The translations under genes and the position numbers were made by a program. This document shows, piece after piece, positions 25,434 through 35,036 of a DNA stretch of 64,000 nucleotides. Source of the stretch: Castellaniella sp034675905 (lineage in GTDB: Bacteria > Pseudomonadota > Gammaproteobacteria > Burkholderiales > Burkholderiaceae_B); the NCBI RefSeq assembly GCF_034675905.1, contig NZ_JAUCCV010000007.1, forward strand, positions 1-64,000, written 5' to 3'. Numbering within the stretch: position 1 is the first letter of the stretch; every line of letters begins with the position of its first letter. The notes under the pieces were generated by a model, which saw nothing but the letters and a program-made list of their open reading frames with translations, did not search any database and was not told the origin of the DNA.

Positions 25434-27239
25434 ATGCTCGCGCCGAACTATCTGCCCGACGCCCACCATTCTGTGATCGCCGAACTGGCGGACACGCTTG
25501 AACCCACCAGCCTGCACTGGCTGTCCGGCTATTTCGCCGGAGTCGCCCAAGCCCGCCAGCCGGCGCGCGAAGCCTCGCCACCCCTGACAGTCGCCGCCGC
25601 ACCGGCCACAGATGCCGCCCAACGGCTGACCATTCTATACGGCAGCCAGACAGGCAACGCCAAGCGCCTGGCCACCCAGCTGCACGACCAGATCCAGGCC
25701 CAAGGCCTGGCGGTGCGCCTGGTGCGAGCCGATCAATACAAGACCAAAGAGCTGAAAGACGAACAGCTGCTCTACGTCGTCATGAGCACACAGGGCGATG
25801 GCGATGCACCCGACGATTCCATTGCCTGGGTCGAATTCCTGCTGAGCAAACGCGCGCCCAAACTGGCCAAGCTGAAATATGCCGTCCTGGGGCTGGGCGA
25901 TTCCAGCTATCCGTCCTTTTGCGGCATCTCGCAGAAAATCGACGCCCGGCTGGCAGAGCTGGGCGCCCAGCGCCTGCAAGACGCCGGCGCCGCCGATCTG
26001 GATATCGAGACCGTCGCCAGCCCCTGGCAGGCCCGCGCGCTGGAACAGGCCAGCCAAACGCTGAAGGCCGCCGCACCCGCTGCAGCCCAGGCCACGGTCA
26101 CGCCGCTGCACCCCCAGGCCGAGAAATTCACCCGCGACCATCCGTTCCAGGCCGAAGTGCTGCTGAACCAGCCGATCACCGGGCGCGACAGCGACAAGGA
26201 TATCCGCCACCTGGAGCTGTCCCTGGAAGGCAGCAAGCTGCACTATGAGCCGGGCGACGCCCTGGGCGTATGGCCCGTGCAGGACGACACGCTGGTCGCC
26301 CGTGTGCTGGCAGCTGTCGGCCTGAACGCCGCCGACGCGGTGGAGCACCAGGACGCCCAGCGCCCCCTGGGCGAATGGCTGGGCCGCTACCGCGAACTGA
26401 CCGTGTTGACCCGCCCCTTCCTGACGGCGCTGGCCGAACGCGCCGCCCAACCCGAGCTGACCGCCCTGCTGCAGCCGGAATCCCGGGAAGCGCTGTCGGC
26501 CTACATGGGGCGGCACCAGCTGATCGACGCTCTGCGTGCCTGGCCGGTGCGCTGGAGCGGCCAGGAACTGGTCGCCGCCTTGCGCCCGCTGGCCCCGCGC
26601 CTGTATTCCATTGCTTCCTGTGTCGCTGCCGCCGAAGACGAGGTCCACCTGACACTGGCGCACCTGACCTTCGAACAGGACACCGAGTCCCGCTGGGGGG
26701 CGGCATCGCACTTTCTGGCCGAACGCGCCGAAGGCGACACCGTACCGATCTTTATCGAGGAAAACACGCGCTTTCGCCTGCCTGCCGATCCTGCCCGAGA
26801 CATCATCATGATCGGCGCAGGCACCGGCGTGGCCCCGTTTCGCGCCTTCGTCCAGGCCCGGGCGGATGCAGATGCTGGGGGCCGCAACTGGCTGTTCTTC
26901 GGCAACCCGCACTTCACCAGCGACTTCCTGTACCAGACCGAATGGCAGCAGGCGCTGAAAGACGGCCAGCTGGACCGCATCGACCTGGCGTTTTCCCGCG
27001 ACCAGGCGGACAAGATCTATGTACAGCACCGATTGCTGGAACAAGGCGCCGACGTCTACGACTGGATCCAGGCCGGCGCTCACGTCTACGTCTGCGGGGA
27101 CGCCGATCACATGGCCCGCGACGTGCAGACCGCCCTGCTGGATATCGCCCGCGATCAGGGCAGCCTGACCGAGGAAGGCGCCCGGCAATGGCTGGATGAC
27201 CTGGCCGCCCAGGGCCGCTACGCGCGGGACGTGTACTGA
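25434..27239 (+). CDS. cysJ: NADPH-sulfite reductase flavoprotein (alpha) subunit
   Basis: 601 aa. The flavodoxin domain has the FMN loop YGSQTGNAKRLA and MSTQGDGDAPD; the FAD domain has RLYSIAS; the NADP domain has IGAGTGVAPFRAFVQAR, and the protein ends in DVY. It carries electrons from NADPH through FAD and FMN to CysI, which reduces sulfite to sulfide. First gene of cysJ-cysI-cysG. Length is normal for CysJ. The ATG has AAGG close upstream. Confidence 0.96.
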   Translation: MLAPNYLPDAHHSVIAELADTLEPTSLHWLSGYFAGVAQARQPAREASPPLTVAAAPATDAAQRLTILYGSQTGNAKRLATQLHDQIQAQGLAVRLVRADQYKTKELKDEQLLYVVMSTQGDGDAPDDSIAWVEFLLSKRAPKLAKLKYAVLGLGDSSYPSFCGISQKIDARLAELGAQRLQDAGAADLDIETVASPWQARALEQASQTLKAAAPAAAQATVTPLHPQAEKFTRDHPFQAEVLLNQPITGRDSDKDIRHLELSLEGSKLHYEPGDALGVWPVQDDTLVARVLAAVGLNAADAVEHQDAQRPLGEWLGRYRELTVLTRPFLTALAERAAQPELTALLQPESREALSAYMGRHQLIDALRAWPVRWSGQELVAALRPLAPRLYSIASCVAAAEDEVHLTLAHLTFEQDTESRWGAASHFLAERAEGDTVPIFIEENTRFRLPADPARDIIMIGAGTGVAPFRAFVQARADADAGGRNWLFFGNPHFTSDFLYQTEWQQALKDGQLDRIDLAFSRDQADKIYVQHRLLEQGADVYDWIQAGAHVYVCGDADHMARDVQTALLDIARDQGSLTEEGARQWLDDLAAQGRYARDVY

Positions 27240-27259
27240 AACCGCCTTGTTTTCAACGC

Positions 27260-27281
27260 CTGCGGGCCGTTTGGCCCGCAG
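27260..27281 (+). terminator. Hairpin between cysJ and cysI
   Basis: CTGCGGGCC and GGCCCGCAG form a 9-bp GC-rich stem with GTTT loop, followed by CCACCCTTTTG. It may partially terminate or stabilise the cysJ message. Confidence 0.45.
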
Positions 27282-27308
27282 CCACCCTTTTGACATGAAG
27301 CATCCCAG

Positions 27309-28970
27309 ATGAGCATTTCCCCCCTATCCCCCCTGGAACACATCAAGACCGACAGCCGGTTCCTGCGCGGGTCGATCGCCCGGGAATTGGAAAATCCGAT
27401 CACCGGCGCCATTCCCGAAGCCGACACCAAGCTGCTGAAATTCCACGGCAGCTACATGCAAGACGACCGAGACATCCGCGACGAGCGGCGCCGGCAAAAA
27501 CTGGAACCTGCCCACGCCTTCATGGTGCGCGCGCGCCTGCCGGGCGGCGTGATTCCGCCGGAACAATGGCTGGCGCTGGACGAACTGGCGCGGCAATACG
27601 CTACCCGGGGCCTGCGCATCACCACGCGCCAGACCTTCCAATGGCACGGCATCCTGAAGCGCAATCTACGGGCCTTCATGCAAGGCATCCATGCGGCCCG
27701 CGCCACGACCATCGCCGCCTGCGGCGACGTCAACCGCCAGGTGATCAGTTCGGTCAACCCGCATCTGTCCAGCCAGCACGCCCTGACCCAGGAATGGGTG
27801 CTGCGCCTGTCCAACCATTTCCTGCCGCGCACGACGGCCTATGCCGAAATCTGGCTGGGCGGCGAACAGGTGGGCGAAGCGGGGGATGAAGAACCCATCT
27901 ACGGCAACGACTCCGCCTACCTGCCGCGCAAATTCAAGATCGGCATCGCGCTGCCGCCGACCAACGACTGCGATGTGTTCGCCAATGACCTGGGGCTGGT
28001 CGCCATCATCGAAAACGGCCAACTGCAGGGCTTCAACGTCGCCGTGGGCGGAGGCATGGGCGCCACGGCAGGCGACCCCACGACCTATCCGCGTCTGGGT
28101 TCGATGGTAGGTTTCGTCACCCCCGACGATCTGATCGCGGTGGCCGAGGCGGTCGTCACCTTGCAGCGCGACCACGGTGATCGCAAGGAACGCCAGCATG
28201 CCCGACTGAAATACACGGTGGATCGCCTGGGCGTGGACTGGTTTCGCGAACAGATCCAGATCCGCAGCGGCCGCACCTTGCAGGACGCCCGCCCCTATCA
28301 ATTCGAACGCAACGGCGACCGCTACGGCTGGTCGCGCGGCGAAGACGGCCGCTGGCACCTGGGCCTGTACATCGCTTCCGGCCGCCTGTGGGACCACGAC
28401 GGACTGCGCCTGCAGACCGGCATGCGCGAAATCGCCAAAATCCTGAAAGGCGAATTCCGCCTGACCTGCAACCAGAACCTGGTGATCGCCAACGTGGACG
28501 AGGCCGACCGGGCCGCTATCGACGCCCTGGTGCAGGAATACGAGCTGGACGGCTACAAGGAACAAAGCGGCATCCGCCGCCACCATATCGCCTGTGTGGC
28601 CTTGCCGACCTGCGGCCTGGCCATGGCGGAAAGCGAACGCTATGCCCCCATCTTGCTGCCCAAGCTGGAGGCGCTGCTGGACAAGCACGGCCTGCGCGAC
28701 GAACCCATCCTGCTGCGTCTGTCGGGCTGCCCCAACGGCTGCTCGCGCCCCTACCTGGGGGAAATCGCGCTGGTCGGGCGCGCCCTGGGGCGCTACGACC
28801 TGCGCCTGGGCGCCGACTTCGTCGGCGAACGGATGAACAGCCTGTACCGGGAAAACATCGCCGAAGCCGAGATCCTGGAAAGCCTGGACAAGCTGTTCGG
28901 CGACTATGCCGGCGCACGTCAGCCCAGCGAAGCCTTCGGCGACTTTCTGGTGCGCACCGGGGTGGTGTAA
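27309..28970 (+). CDS. cysI: Sulfite reductase hemoprotein (beta) subunit
   Basis: 553 aa. Siroheme and [4Fe-4S] ligands are in CVALPTCGLAMAESER and LSGCPNGCSRP; sulfite-binding basic segments are seen in RITTRQTFQWHGI and the CGDVNRQVI region. It performs the six-electron reduction of sulfite to sulfide for cysteine synthesis. A 69-bp gap with a hairpin separates it from cysJ, and cysG begins two bases after its stop, coupling the enzyme to the maker of its own cofactor, siroheme. Confidence 0.96.
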   Translation: MSISPLSPLEHIKTDSRFLRGSIARELENPITGAIPEADTKLLKFHGSYMQDDRDIRDERRRQKLEPAHAFMVRARLPGGVIPPEQWLALDELARQYATRGLRITTRQTFQWHGILKRNLRAFMQGIHAARATTIAACGDVNRQVISSVNPHLSSQHALTQEWVLRLSNHFLPRTTAYAEIWLGGEQVGEAGDEEPIYGNDSAYLPRKFKIGIALPPTNDCDVFANDLGLVAIIENGQLQGFNVAVGGGMGATAGDPTTYPRLGSMVGFVTPDDLIAVAEAVVTLQRDHGDRKERQHARLKYTVDRLGVDWFREQIQIRSGRTLQDARPYQFERNGDRYGWSRGEDGRWHLGLYIASGRLWDHDGLRLQTGMREIAKILKGEFRLTCNQNLVIANVDEADRAAIDALVQEYELDGYKEQSGIRRHHIACVALPTCGLAMAESERYAPILLPKLEALLDKHGLRDEPILLRLSGCPNGCSRPYLGEIALVGRALGRYDLRLGADFVGERMNSLYRENIAEAEILESLDKLFGDYAGARQPSEAFGDFLVRTGVV

Positions 28971-28972
28971 GC

Positions 28973-30409
28973 ATGCATCTGTTTCCCCTGTTCACCGATC
29001 TGAAAGGCCGTGCTGTCCTGATCGTCGGCGCGGGCCTGGTCGCGGACCGCAAAATCCATCTGCTGCTGTCGGCCGGCGCACGCGTGATCGTCGGCGCCCA
29101 CGCCGCTCATCCCCAGGTCCAGGCCCGCGCCCTGGCGGGCGAGATCGAACTGCGCCTGGCGCCGTTTGACCCGGTCTGGCTGGACGACGTCTGGCTGGTG
29201 ATCGCCGCCACGAACGACCGGCGGCTGAACCAGAGCATTGCGGACGCCGCCGCGGCGCGGCGCTTGTTCTGCAACGTCGTGGACGATGCCGCGCTCTCCA
29301 GCGCCCAGGTGCCGGCCATCGTCGACCGGTCCCCCATTACCATCGCCATTTCGTCCGGGGGCAGCGCCCCGGTCATTGCCAGACGCCTGCGCGAACGCAT
29401 CGAATCCCTGTTCGATCCGGCGCTAGGGGCGCTGGCGGCCCTAGCGCAGCGCAAACGCCTGGCGATCCGTCAGGCCCGTCCTCAACTGCGCGCCCGGCGG
29501 GATTTCTACGACTGGCTGCTGGACGGCCCGGTCCTGAGCGCCTTGCGGCGCAGCCGGGCGGACGAAGCCGAAGCAGCCCTGGACCAGGCTCTGGCCCAGG
29601 ACACCCAGGCCCCGGCCGGCAAGGTGCTGCTGGTCGGCGCCGGTCCGGGCGACCCCGGTCTATTGACCTTGCGCGGCCTGCGCGCCCTGAACGAAGCCGA
29701 CGTGATCCTGAGCGACCGCCTGGTCAGCCCCGACATCCTGGCACTGGCCCGTCGCGACGCACAGGTGATCGACGTGGGCAAGGCCCTGGGCGGTCCGCAC
29801 GAATCCACGCAAGCCCGCATCCACGCGCTGATGGTGTCGCATGCCCGGCAAGGCCGCTGCGTGGTGCGCCTGAAAGGCGGCGACCCCCTGGTGTTTGGCC
29901 GGGGCGGCGAAGAACTGCAGCACCTGAAACGGCACGGCATCGCCTACGAAGTCGTGCCCGGCATCACCGCCGCGCTGGCCTGCGGGGCCTATGCCGGGAT
30001 TCCGCTGACGCACCGCGATCATGCCCAGTCCCTGACACTGGCGACTGCGCATCGCCGCGCCGATCTGGATCCAGTCCCCGGCAAGCGCCAAACGGCTGAA
30101 GGCCAGACCCGGGTGTACTACATGGGGGTGAACCGTCTGCCCCGCTTGCGCGCCCAATTGCTGGAAGACGGCCTCGCACCCGACACCCCCTGCGCCCTGG
30201 TGGAAAACGGCTCCCGCCCGGATCAGCGGACTATTTTCGCCACCCTGGACACGCTGGCTGCCACCGCCGCCGAGCATCAGGCGCAATCCCCCGCCCTGAT
30301 TCTGGTGGGCGCCGTCACTGCACTGGGCCCCGAGCTGGCCTGGTTCGGTCAGGTGTTAAATGCAGATACGGCGGCGCCTGAAATGCCCTATCTGCAAGCC
30401 ATGGCCTGA
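28973..30409 (+). CDS. cysG: Siroheme synthase CysG (trifunctional)
   Basis: 478 aa. The N-terminal NAD-dependent dehydrogenase/ferrochelatase domain opens MHLFPLFTDLKGRAVLIVGA; SSGGSAPVIARRLRERIE marks its dimer helix. The C-terminal uroporphyrinogen-III methyltransferase has LLVGAGPGDPGLLTLRGL, VVRLKGGDPLVFGRGGEE and VVPGITAA. It converts uroporphyrinogen III to siroheme, the prosthetic group of CysI. The ATG at 28973 lies right after the cysI stop; longer in-frame starts overlap cysI and are not real. A strong bidirectional terminator follows. Confidence 0.95.
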   Translation: MHLFPLFTDLKGRAVLIVGAGLVADRKIHLLLSAGARVIVGAHAAHPQVQARALAGEIELRLAPFDPVWLDDVWLVIAATNDRRLNQSIADAAAARRLFCNVVDDAALSSAQVPAIVDRSPITIAISSGGSAPVIARRLRERIESLFDPALGALAALAQRKRLAIRQARPQLRARRDFYDWLLDGPVLSALRRSRADEAEAALDQALAQDTQAPAGKVLLVGAGPGDPGLLTLRGLRALNEADVILSDRLVSPDILALARRDAQVIDVGKALGGPHESTQARIHALMVSHARQGRCVVRLKGGDPLVFGRGGEELQHLKRHGIAYEVVPGITAALACGAYAGIPLTHRDHAQSLTLATAHRRADLDPVPGKRQTAEGQTRVYYMGVNRLPRLRAQLLEDGLAPDTPCALVENGSRPDQRTIFATLDTLAATAAEHQAQSPALILVGAVTALGPELAWFGQVLNADTAAPEMPYLQAMA

Positions 30410-30453
30410 TCGGTTCCACCCATCGGAACACCGCGCACTTGCTGCGGGCTGAT

Positions 30454-30486
30454 ACAAAAAATCCTGCCAGCGGCAGGATTTTTTGT
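30454..30486. terminator. Bidirectional rho-independent terminator, cysG / bamC
   Basis: A GC core of TCCTGCC/GGCAGGA with a three-base loop is flanked by six A residues on the left and six T residues on the right, so it ends transcripts from both strands. It separates convergent cysG and bamC. Confidence 0.93.
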
Positions 30487-30512
30487 GACCCGGACAGTCA
30501 GGCAGGACCTGC

Positions 30513-31637
30513 CTACTGCGCGTCCTTCAGGTTCTTATCCAGCACCGACAGAATCCGGCGCGCCGTGGCGTCGGTCATCTGCTGGCCGTCCTGATTCAGC
30601 ACGGTGACGGCGGTACCCCCGCCCTGCTGCGCCAGGTGAACCCGCATTTTCTGGGGTTCCGCAGCATTGCGGGTGCCGAACATACGACCAAAGACGGTCT
30701 GCTGTTCGATCTTTTCACCCGTGTCGGTATCCAGGTAGCGGATGTAGTAATCGCCCTGGTCGCGGTTGCGGTCTTCGACGGTGAAGCGGGCCGAATCGAT
30801 CGCCACCCCGACGCGGCGCCAGGCCCGGTCAAAGGATTCGTTGACGAGCAGGGATGCCTGTCCGTCCGCCATCTGCGCCGTGGTGCCGGGGCCGGCATCC
30901 TGCGACGCGTTCTTGATGTCCTGGGCGGCCTTTTGTTGATCCGTACCCAGATACACCATCAGGCGCGCCAGCATGGCGGCGTTCAGGCCCGGATCTTCTT
31001 TGCCGAAGACCCATTTGAAGGCCGTGCCGTCGCCCGTGGGGGTTTCTTCCATGTGCTGGTGGCTGATGTAGACCTCGGTCTTGCCGTTGACGCGTTCCAG
31101 ACGGGTGGAAAAGCGGTCACGTTCGCCGCTGTCAAAGACCTGATCCAGCACGCTGCCCAGGGCGCTGCGCAGCCAGCCTTCGGGGATCTTGGCGCGGTTT
31201 TCAGCCCAATCGGTTTCGATCAGGCCCGCCTTGGCGTTCTGGGACTGGATGGTAAAGCCCTGATTTCCCCAGAATTCGATGATTTTCGGGTACAGGACTT
31301 CGGCGGATTCATCCACGATCAGCCAACGCAGCGTGCCATCGCGCATCACCTGGACGCCTGCCGCCTGAGGCAGCACGCGGTCGGCAGGATTGGCGCTTTG
31401 GTTGCGCTGACTGGCGGAATAGGCGCTGAGGCTGGCTGTGCCTTCGGGGGCCTTGTAGTGTGTGTTGTCGCTGGCCTGCGTCAGGTCGGGCGGAATGGAC
31501 AGGGGATCGCCCGTGACCGTGCTTTTATATTCGATGGATTCCGACTGTCCGGTCAGCTGCCCGATCGTGGAACAACCAGTCAATAAGCTGAACAGCACGA
31601 TGCTGGCCAGGGAAAGCGGTGTACGTTTCATCATCAT
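30513..31637 (-). CDS. bamC: Outer membrane protein assembly factor BamC (lipoprotein)
   Basis: About 374 aa. Signal peptide MKRTPLSLASIVLFSLLTGC with lipobox LTGC, so it is anchored by an acylated Cys in the outer membrane. An unstructured segment (SIPPDLTQASDNTHYKAPEG) and two helix-grip domains follow, as in BamC of the BAM complex that inserts beta-barrels. Three consecutive ATG codons (31637, 31634, 31631) can serve as start; the first is 1 bp after the dapA stop, so dapA-bamC form one unit, the usual arrangement. Confidence 0.9.
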   Translation of the reverse strand: MMMKRTPLSLASIVLFSLLTGCSTIGQLTGQSESIEYKSTVTGDPLSIPPDLTQASDNTHYKAPEGTASLSAYSASQRNQSANPADRVLPQAAGVQVMRDGTLRWLIVDESAEVLYPKIIEFWGNQGFTIQSQNAKAGLIETDWAENRAKIPEGWLRSALGSVLDQVFDSGERDRFSTRLERVNGKTEVYISHQHMEETPTGDGTAFKWVFGKEDPGLNAAMLARLMVYLGTDQQKAAQDIKNASQDAGPGTTAQMADGQASLLVNESFDRAWRRVGVAIDSARFTVEDRNRDQGDYYIRYLDTDTGEKIEQQTVFGRMFGTRNAAEPQKMRVHLAQQGGGTAVTVLNQDGQQMTDATARRILSVLDKNLKDAQ

Positions 31638-31638
31638 G

Positions 31639-32541
31639 TCAGAGGCAACCTGCATCAATCAAAGCTTGGCGCACCACCGTGCGGAAGGAGTCGGACAAAG
31701 GCGTCAAAGGCAGACGATAGCCCATCTGGATCAGGCCCATTTCAGCCACCGCCCATTTCACCGGGATCGGATTGGCTTCCAGGAAGAGCACCCGCCCCAG
31801 AGCAGCCAGCAGCGTATTCAAACGCCGGGTTTCGGGTACATCGTCGCGCAGGGCGGCGGCGCACAATTCGTGCATCAGTCGCGGGGCGACATTGGCCGTG
31901 ACGGAAATATTGCCGCGTCCGCCCAACAGAATCAGGGCGGCGGCCGTGGGGTCGTCGCCGCTGAGCACGTGAAAGCCCGCCGGCGCAGCAGCGATCAGTT
32001 GCGCGCCCCGGGCGATATTGCCGGTGGCGTCTTTGACGCCGATGATGCCGGGCACCTGCGCCAGGCGCAGAATCGTTTCGTTGGACAGATCGGCCACCGT
32101 GCGGCCCGGCACGTTGTACAGGATGCTGGGCAATTCGACCGATTCGGCGATCGCCCGGAAATGCTGGTACAGGCCTTCCTGGGTGGGCTTGTTGTAGTAA
32201 GGCACCACCGTCAGGCCCGCCGCCGCACCCGCCGCATAGGCATGGCGCTGCAGTTCGATAGCCTCGGCGGTGGAATTGCCGCCCGTGCCGGCGATCACCG
32301 GAATGCGCCCGTCCGCATGGCGCACGGCAAGCTCGATCAGTTCGGCCTGCTCCTGCACGGTGACGGTAGGCGATTCCCCTGATGTCCCGACCACCACCAG
32401 GGCATCGGTGCCCTGATCGATGTGCCAGTCCACCAGCTTCCGAAAAGCTTCCAGGTCCAGTTGCCCGTCGGGGTGCATGGGAGTGACCAGGGCCACCATG
32501 CTGCCTTGAAAGACGGGAAGGGATGAATCCGCACCAGCCAT
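31639..32541 (-). CDS. dapA: 4-hydroxy-tetrahydrodipicolinate synthase
   Basis: 300 aa TIM-barrel lyase. FQGSMVALVTPM is the N-terminal strand; the catalytic Tyr is in LYNVPGRT and the Schiff-base Lys in IIGVKDATGN; GTSGESPT binds pyruvate. It condenses pyruvate and aspartate semialdehyde, the first step toward diaminopimelate and lysine. A start at ATG 32541 gives normal length; an upstream frame to 32574 is not needed. Followed by bamC. Confidence 0.96.
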   Translation of the reverse strand: MAGADSSLPVFQGSMVALVTPMHPDGQLDLEAFRKLVDWHIDQGTDALVVVGTSGESPTVTVQEQAELIELAVRHADGRIPVIAGTGGNSTAEAIELQRHAYAAGAAAGLTVVPYYNKPTQEGLYQHFRAIAESVELPSILYNVPGRTVADLSNETILRLAQVPGIIGVKDATGNIARGAQLIAAAPAGFHVLSGDDPTAAALILLGGRGNISVTANVAPRLMHELCAAALRDDVPETRRLNTLLAALGRVLFLEANPIPVKWAVAEMGLIQMGYRLPLTPLSDSFRTVVRQALIDAGCL

Positions 32542-32623
32542 GATGAAGAATGTCTCCGAAAAACGCCCGGGCAAGATCCCAGGCGATATAAAAAACCAAG
32601 TTTACCGGATTCGGGAACCCGAT

Positions 32624-33277
32624 TTACAAAAATCCATTGACGATCCATTCGCCGAACTTCAGCAAAGGCACCATCAGCGGCCACAGCCAACCCATCATCA
32701 TCAACACGATCAGGATGACCAGACCGTAGGGTTCAATGCGGCCGTACTGCCACGCCAGGCGCGGCGGCAACAGGCTGAAGACGATGCGCCCGCCATCCAG
32801 CGGCGGCAAAGGCAGCAAATTCAAGGCCATCAGGATCAGATTGACCTGTACGCCCGCATGGGCCATCAGGGTCCAGAAACTATCGCCGCCCTGGACGATG
32901 CCTGTGGACAGCATCAGCCGCCAGAGCAGCACCCAGAGGACCGCCTGCACCAGATTGGATGCCGGCCCGGCCAGCGCCACCCACAGCATGTCCTGCTTGG
33001 GGCGACGCAGGCGGCTCCAGTTGACGGGGACCGGCTTGGCCCAGCCAAAGAGCAGGCCGCCGCCCATGAAGCGCGTGAGCAACAGCAGCACCAGGGGCAC
33101 GACGATGGTGCCCATGGGATCGATATGGCGCAGGGGATTCAAGCTGATGCGGCCCGCCTGCTGGGCGGTCGGATCGCCGAACAGCCGCGCCACATAGCCG
33201 TGGGCGGCCTCGTGCAGCGTAATGGCGAACAGGACCGGCAAAGCGTAGACCGCAATGGTCTGAATGAGTTGATCCAT
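32624..33277 (-). CDS. Site-2 protease family (M50) membrane protein
   Basis: 217 aa, about six membrane helices. Zinc motif HEAAH in LFAITLHEAAHGYVARLFGD and the second metal-binding segment in LNLLPLPPLDGGRI are both present, so it is probably an active intramembrane metalloprotease. Substrate unknown. The start MDQLIQ at 33277 places the first helix at the N-terminus; the longer frame does not match. It lies between the YciO-type gene and dapA, all on the minus strand. Confidence 0.87.
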   Translation of the reverse strand: MDQLIQTIAVYALPVLFAITLHEAAHGYVARLFGDPTAQQAGRISLNPLRHIDPMGTIVVPLVLLLLTRFMGGGLLFGWAKPVPVNWSRLRRPKQDMLWVALAGPASNLVQAVLWVLLWRLMLSTGIVQGGDSFWTLMAHAGVQVNLILMALNLLPLPPLDGGRIVFSLLPPRLAWQYGRIEPYGLVILIVLMMMGWLWPLMVPLLKFGEWIVNGFL

Positions 33278-33331
33278 GAAACAACAGCCAAGGGAGCCGG
33301 CCCGCGCCGGCAATCCCCGCAAGCATAACCG

Positions 33332-33958
33332 CTATTGCAAGCCCAGACTGGCCGGATCGCCGCGCCCGACCCGGATCACCTGGGGGGCATCCTGGGTCAG
33401 ATCGATCACGGTGGTCGGATCAAAGGGGCAGGCGCCGCCATCGACGATCGCAGCCAGTTCGTGCTGGTAACGCGACAGGATATCCTGCGCGTCATTCAAA
33501 GGCAGGGCTTCGCCCTGCGGAATCAGCGTAGTGGACAGCAACGGCGACCCTACCGCCTCGATCAGCGCCCTGGCGACCCGATGATCAGGCACCCGGATAC
33601 CGATGGTCTTGCGCGAGGGGTGTGACACCCGCCGGGGGACTTCCCGGGTGGCTTCCAGGATGAAGGTCCAGGGGCCGGGCGTCGCTAATTTCAGCAGCCG
33701 GTAGTGAGTATTTTCGACCTTGGCGAAGTGACTGATTTCCGCCAGATCGCGGCATAACAGAGTCAGGTGATGGCGATCATCCAGGCCGCGCAGGCGGCGC
33801 AGGCCATCGGCGGCGGCCTTGTCGTCCAGCCGAGCGACCACGGCATAGCTGGAATCCGTCGGGACGGCGACCAGCCCCCCCTGGGACAACAGATCGGCAG
33901 CCTGCTGCAGCAAACGGGATTGCGGATTTTCGGGATGAACGACGAAAATATGTGCCAT
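33332..33958 (-). CDS. YciO/Sua5/YrdC-type protein (threonylcarbamoyl-AMP synthase fold)
   Basis: 208 aa of the YrdC/Sua5 fold, closest to the YciO branch: GGLVAVPTDSSYAV, then RGLDDRHHLTLLCRDL (the KxR-type nucleotide site has diverged), TPGPWTFILEAT and GIRVPDH. TsaC relatives make threonylcarbamoyl-AMP for t6A in tRNA; the role of YciO branch members is less sure. A clean ATG start. A tRNA-His gene lies 153 bp upstream on the other strand. Confidence 0.8.
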   Translation of the reverse strand: MAHIFVVHPENPQSRLLQQAADLLSQGGLVAVPTDSSYAVVARLDDKAAADGLRRLRGLDDRHHLTLLCRDLAEISHFAKVENTHYRLLKLATPGPWTFILEATREVPRRVSHPSRKTIGIRVPDHRVARALIEAVGSPLLSTTLIPQGEALPLNDAQDILSRYQHELAAIVDGGACPFDPTTVIDLTQDAPQVIRVGRGDPASLGLQ

Positions 33959-34111
33959 AAGCGGTTCCTTGGAGGGAGAGGCCCGGCTGGCGTCAGCCCG
34001 GCCCGATCAAGCCACAACCCATAACATGACCGAAAATGCAGCGTCGATCAAGAGGCCCGTCACATTTCGGCAAAAGGTTTTCATCCATGCTAGAATTCCT
34101 CTTCTTTCGGC

Positions 34112-34188
34112 GGTGGCCGTAGCTCAGTTGGTAGAGTCCCGGATTGTGATTCCGGTTGTCGTGGGTTCGAGCCCCATCGGTCACCCCA
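34112..34188 (+). tRNA. tRNA-His (GTG)
   Basis: Full cloverleaf of 77 nt including CCA. The acceptor GGTGGCC pairs with GGTCACC, including the extra 5' G typical of tRNA-His. The D-loop is AGCTCAGTTGGTAGAG, the anticodon GTG (34146-34148) lies in the loop ATTGTGATT, and the T arm is GTGGGTTCGAGCCCCAT. Encoded CCA. Confidence 0.97.
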
Positions 34189-34277
34189 TCTATTTCCGGC
34201 TTTCCGGCCAGGCAGGGACGACCCCGCCTGCGATGCTTGAACGTGGTGACGACACCGCCTCCATAGCACATATCCCC

Positions 34278-34706
34278 ATGCAGATTCATCATCGATCGCT
34301 CTCCGAACGCATCTTCCACGCGCTCGCGTTCGAAGTCCTGGCTATCGGCATTTCCGCCCCTCTGGCGGCCTGGATCACCGGCCGATCCATCATGGACATG
34401 AGCATCCTGACCGCCGTGATGGCCACCATCGCCGTCCTCTGGAACATGGTCTACAACTGGCTGTTCGACCGGTTGCAGGCCCACCGGGGATTCGACCGCA
34501 CCTATTGGGTGCGGGTCGGCCACGCCTGCGGATTCGAAGGCGGCCTGATCCTGATCGCCATCCCCTTCGTCGCCTGGTGGCTGGACATTTCCCTGTGGCA
34601 TGCACTGGTGCTGGATATCGGCTTTGTCCTGTTCTACCTGCCGTACGGGTTTCTTTTCAACCTGGGTTATGACAAGATTCGTCAGAATCTGGTCGCCGCG
34701 CACTAG
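34278..34706 (+). CDS. PACE-family/BTP-domain membrane protein
   Basis: 142 aa with four membrane helices in two tandem bacterial-transmembrane-pair repeats. The first has ERIFHALAFEVLAIGISAP and WNMVYNWLFD; the second has RVGHACGFEGGLILIAIP and a matching YGFLFNLGYDK. This repeat pattern is that of PACE efflux proteins such as AceI, which export chlorhexidine and small polyamine-like compounds. The ATG at 34278 removes a long read-through over the tRNA. The native substrate cannot be told. Confidence 0.88.
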   Translation: MQIHHRSLSERIFHALAFEVLAIGISAPLAAWITGRSIMDMSILTAVMATIAVLWNMVYNWLFDRLQAHRGFDRTYWVRVGHACGFEGGLILIAIPFVAWWLDISLWHALVLDIGFVLFYLPYGFLFNLGYDKIRQNLVAAH

Positions 34707-34784
34707 CCGGACCTGACGGTCGCCTTGGCGCCCCAGGCGCCGGGTCCCGTGCGATGCGCCCCCTCGCCATTCGCCCGGAACCCC

Positions 34785-35033
34785 ATGAACTCGACCCCCA
34801 CCACATCGTCTTTGCCCGCCCTTGACTGGTCCGCCGCGCCGCCGGACTGGGACTGGGCCGCCCAGGACGCGGACGGCCGCTGGTTCTGGTACCGGATCGA
34901 ACCCGTTCCCGGCATCGGCGGCGGGGTCTGGCGGTCGAATTCCCGCAATCAGCAATACGCCGGCCAGGGCAGCCCCAACCCAGACTGGCTGGAATCCCTG
35001 CAACAGCGCCCGCTCGGCGCCGGGGGGGGCTGA
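34785..35033 (+). CDS. Small tryptophan-rich conserved-looking protein
   Basis: 82 aa, soluble, of no family I can name. It has a WDWAAQDADGRWFWYRIEP core with four Trp and a C-terminal NPDWLESLQQRP. It ends three bases before the cls start, so the two are likely cotranscribed, which hints at a link to the envelope. The ATG at 34785 avoids a low-quality 20-residue extension. Confidence 0.6.
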   Translation: MNSTPTTSSLPALDWSAAPPDWDWAAQDADGRWFWYRIEPVPGIGGGVWRSNSRNQQYAGQGSPNPDWLESLQQRPLGAGGG

Positions 35034-35036
35034 TCC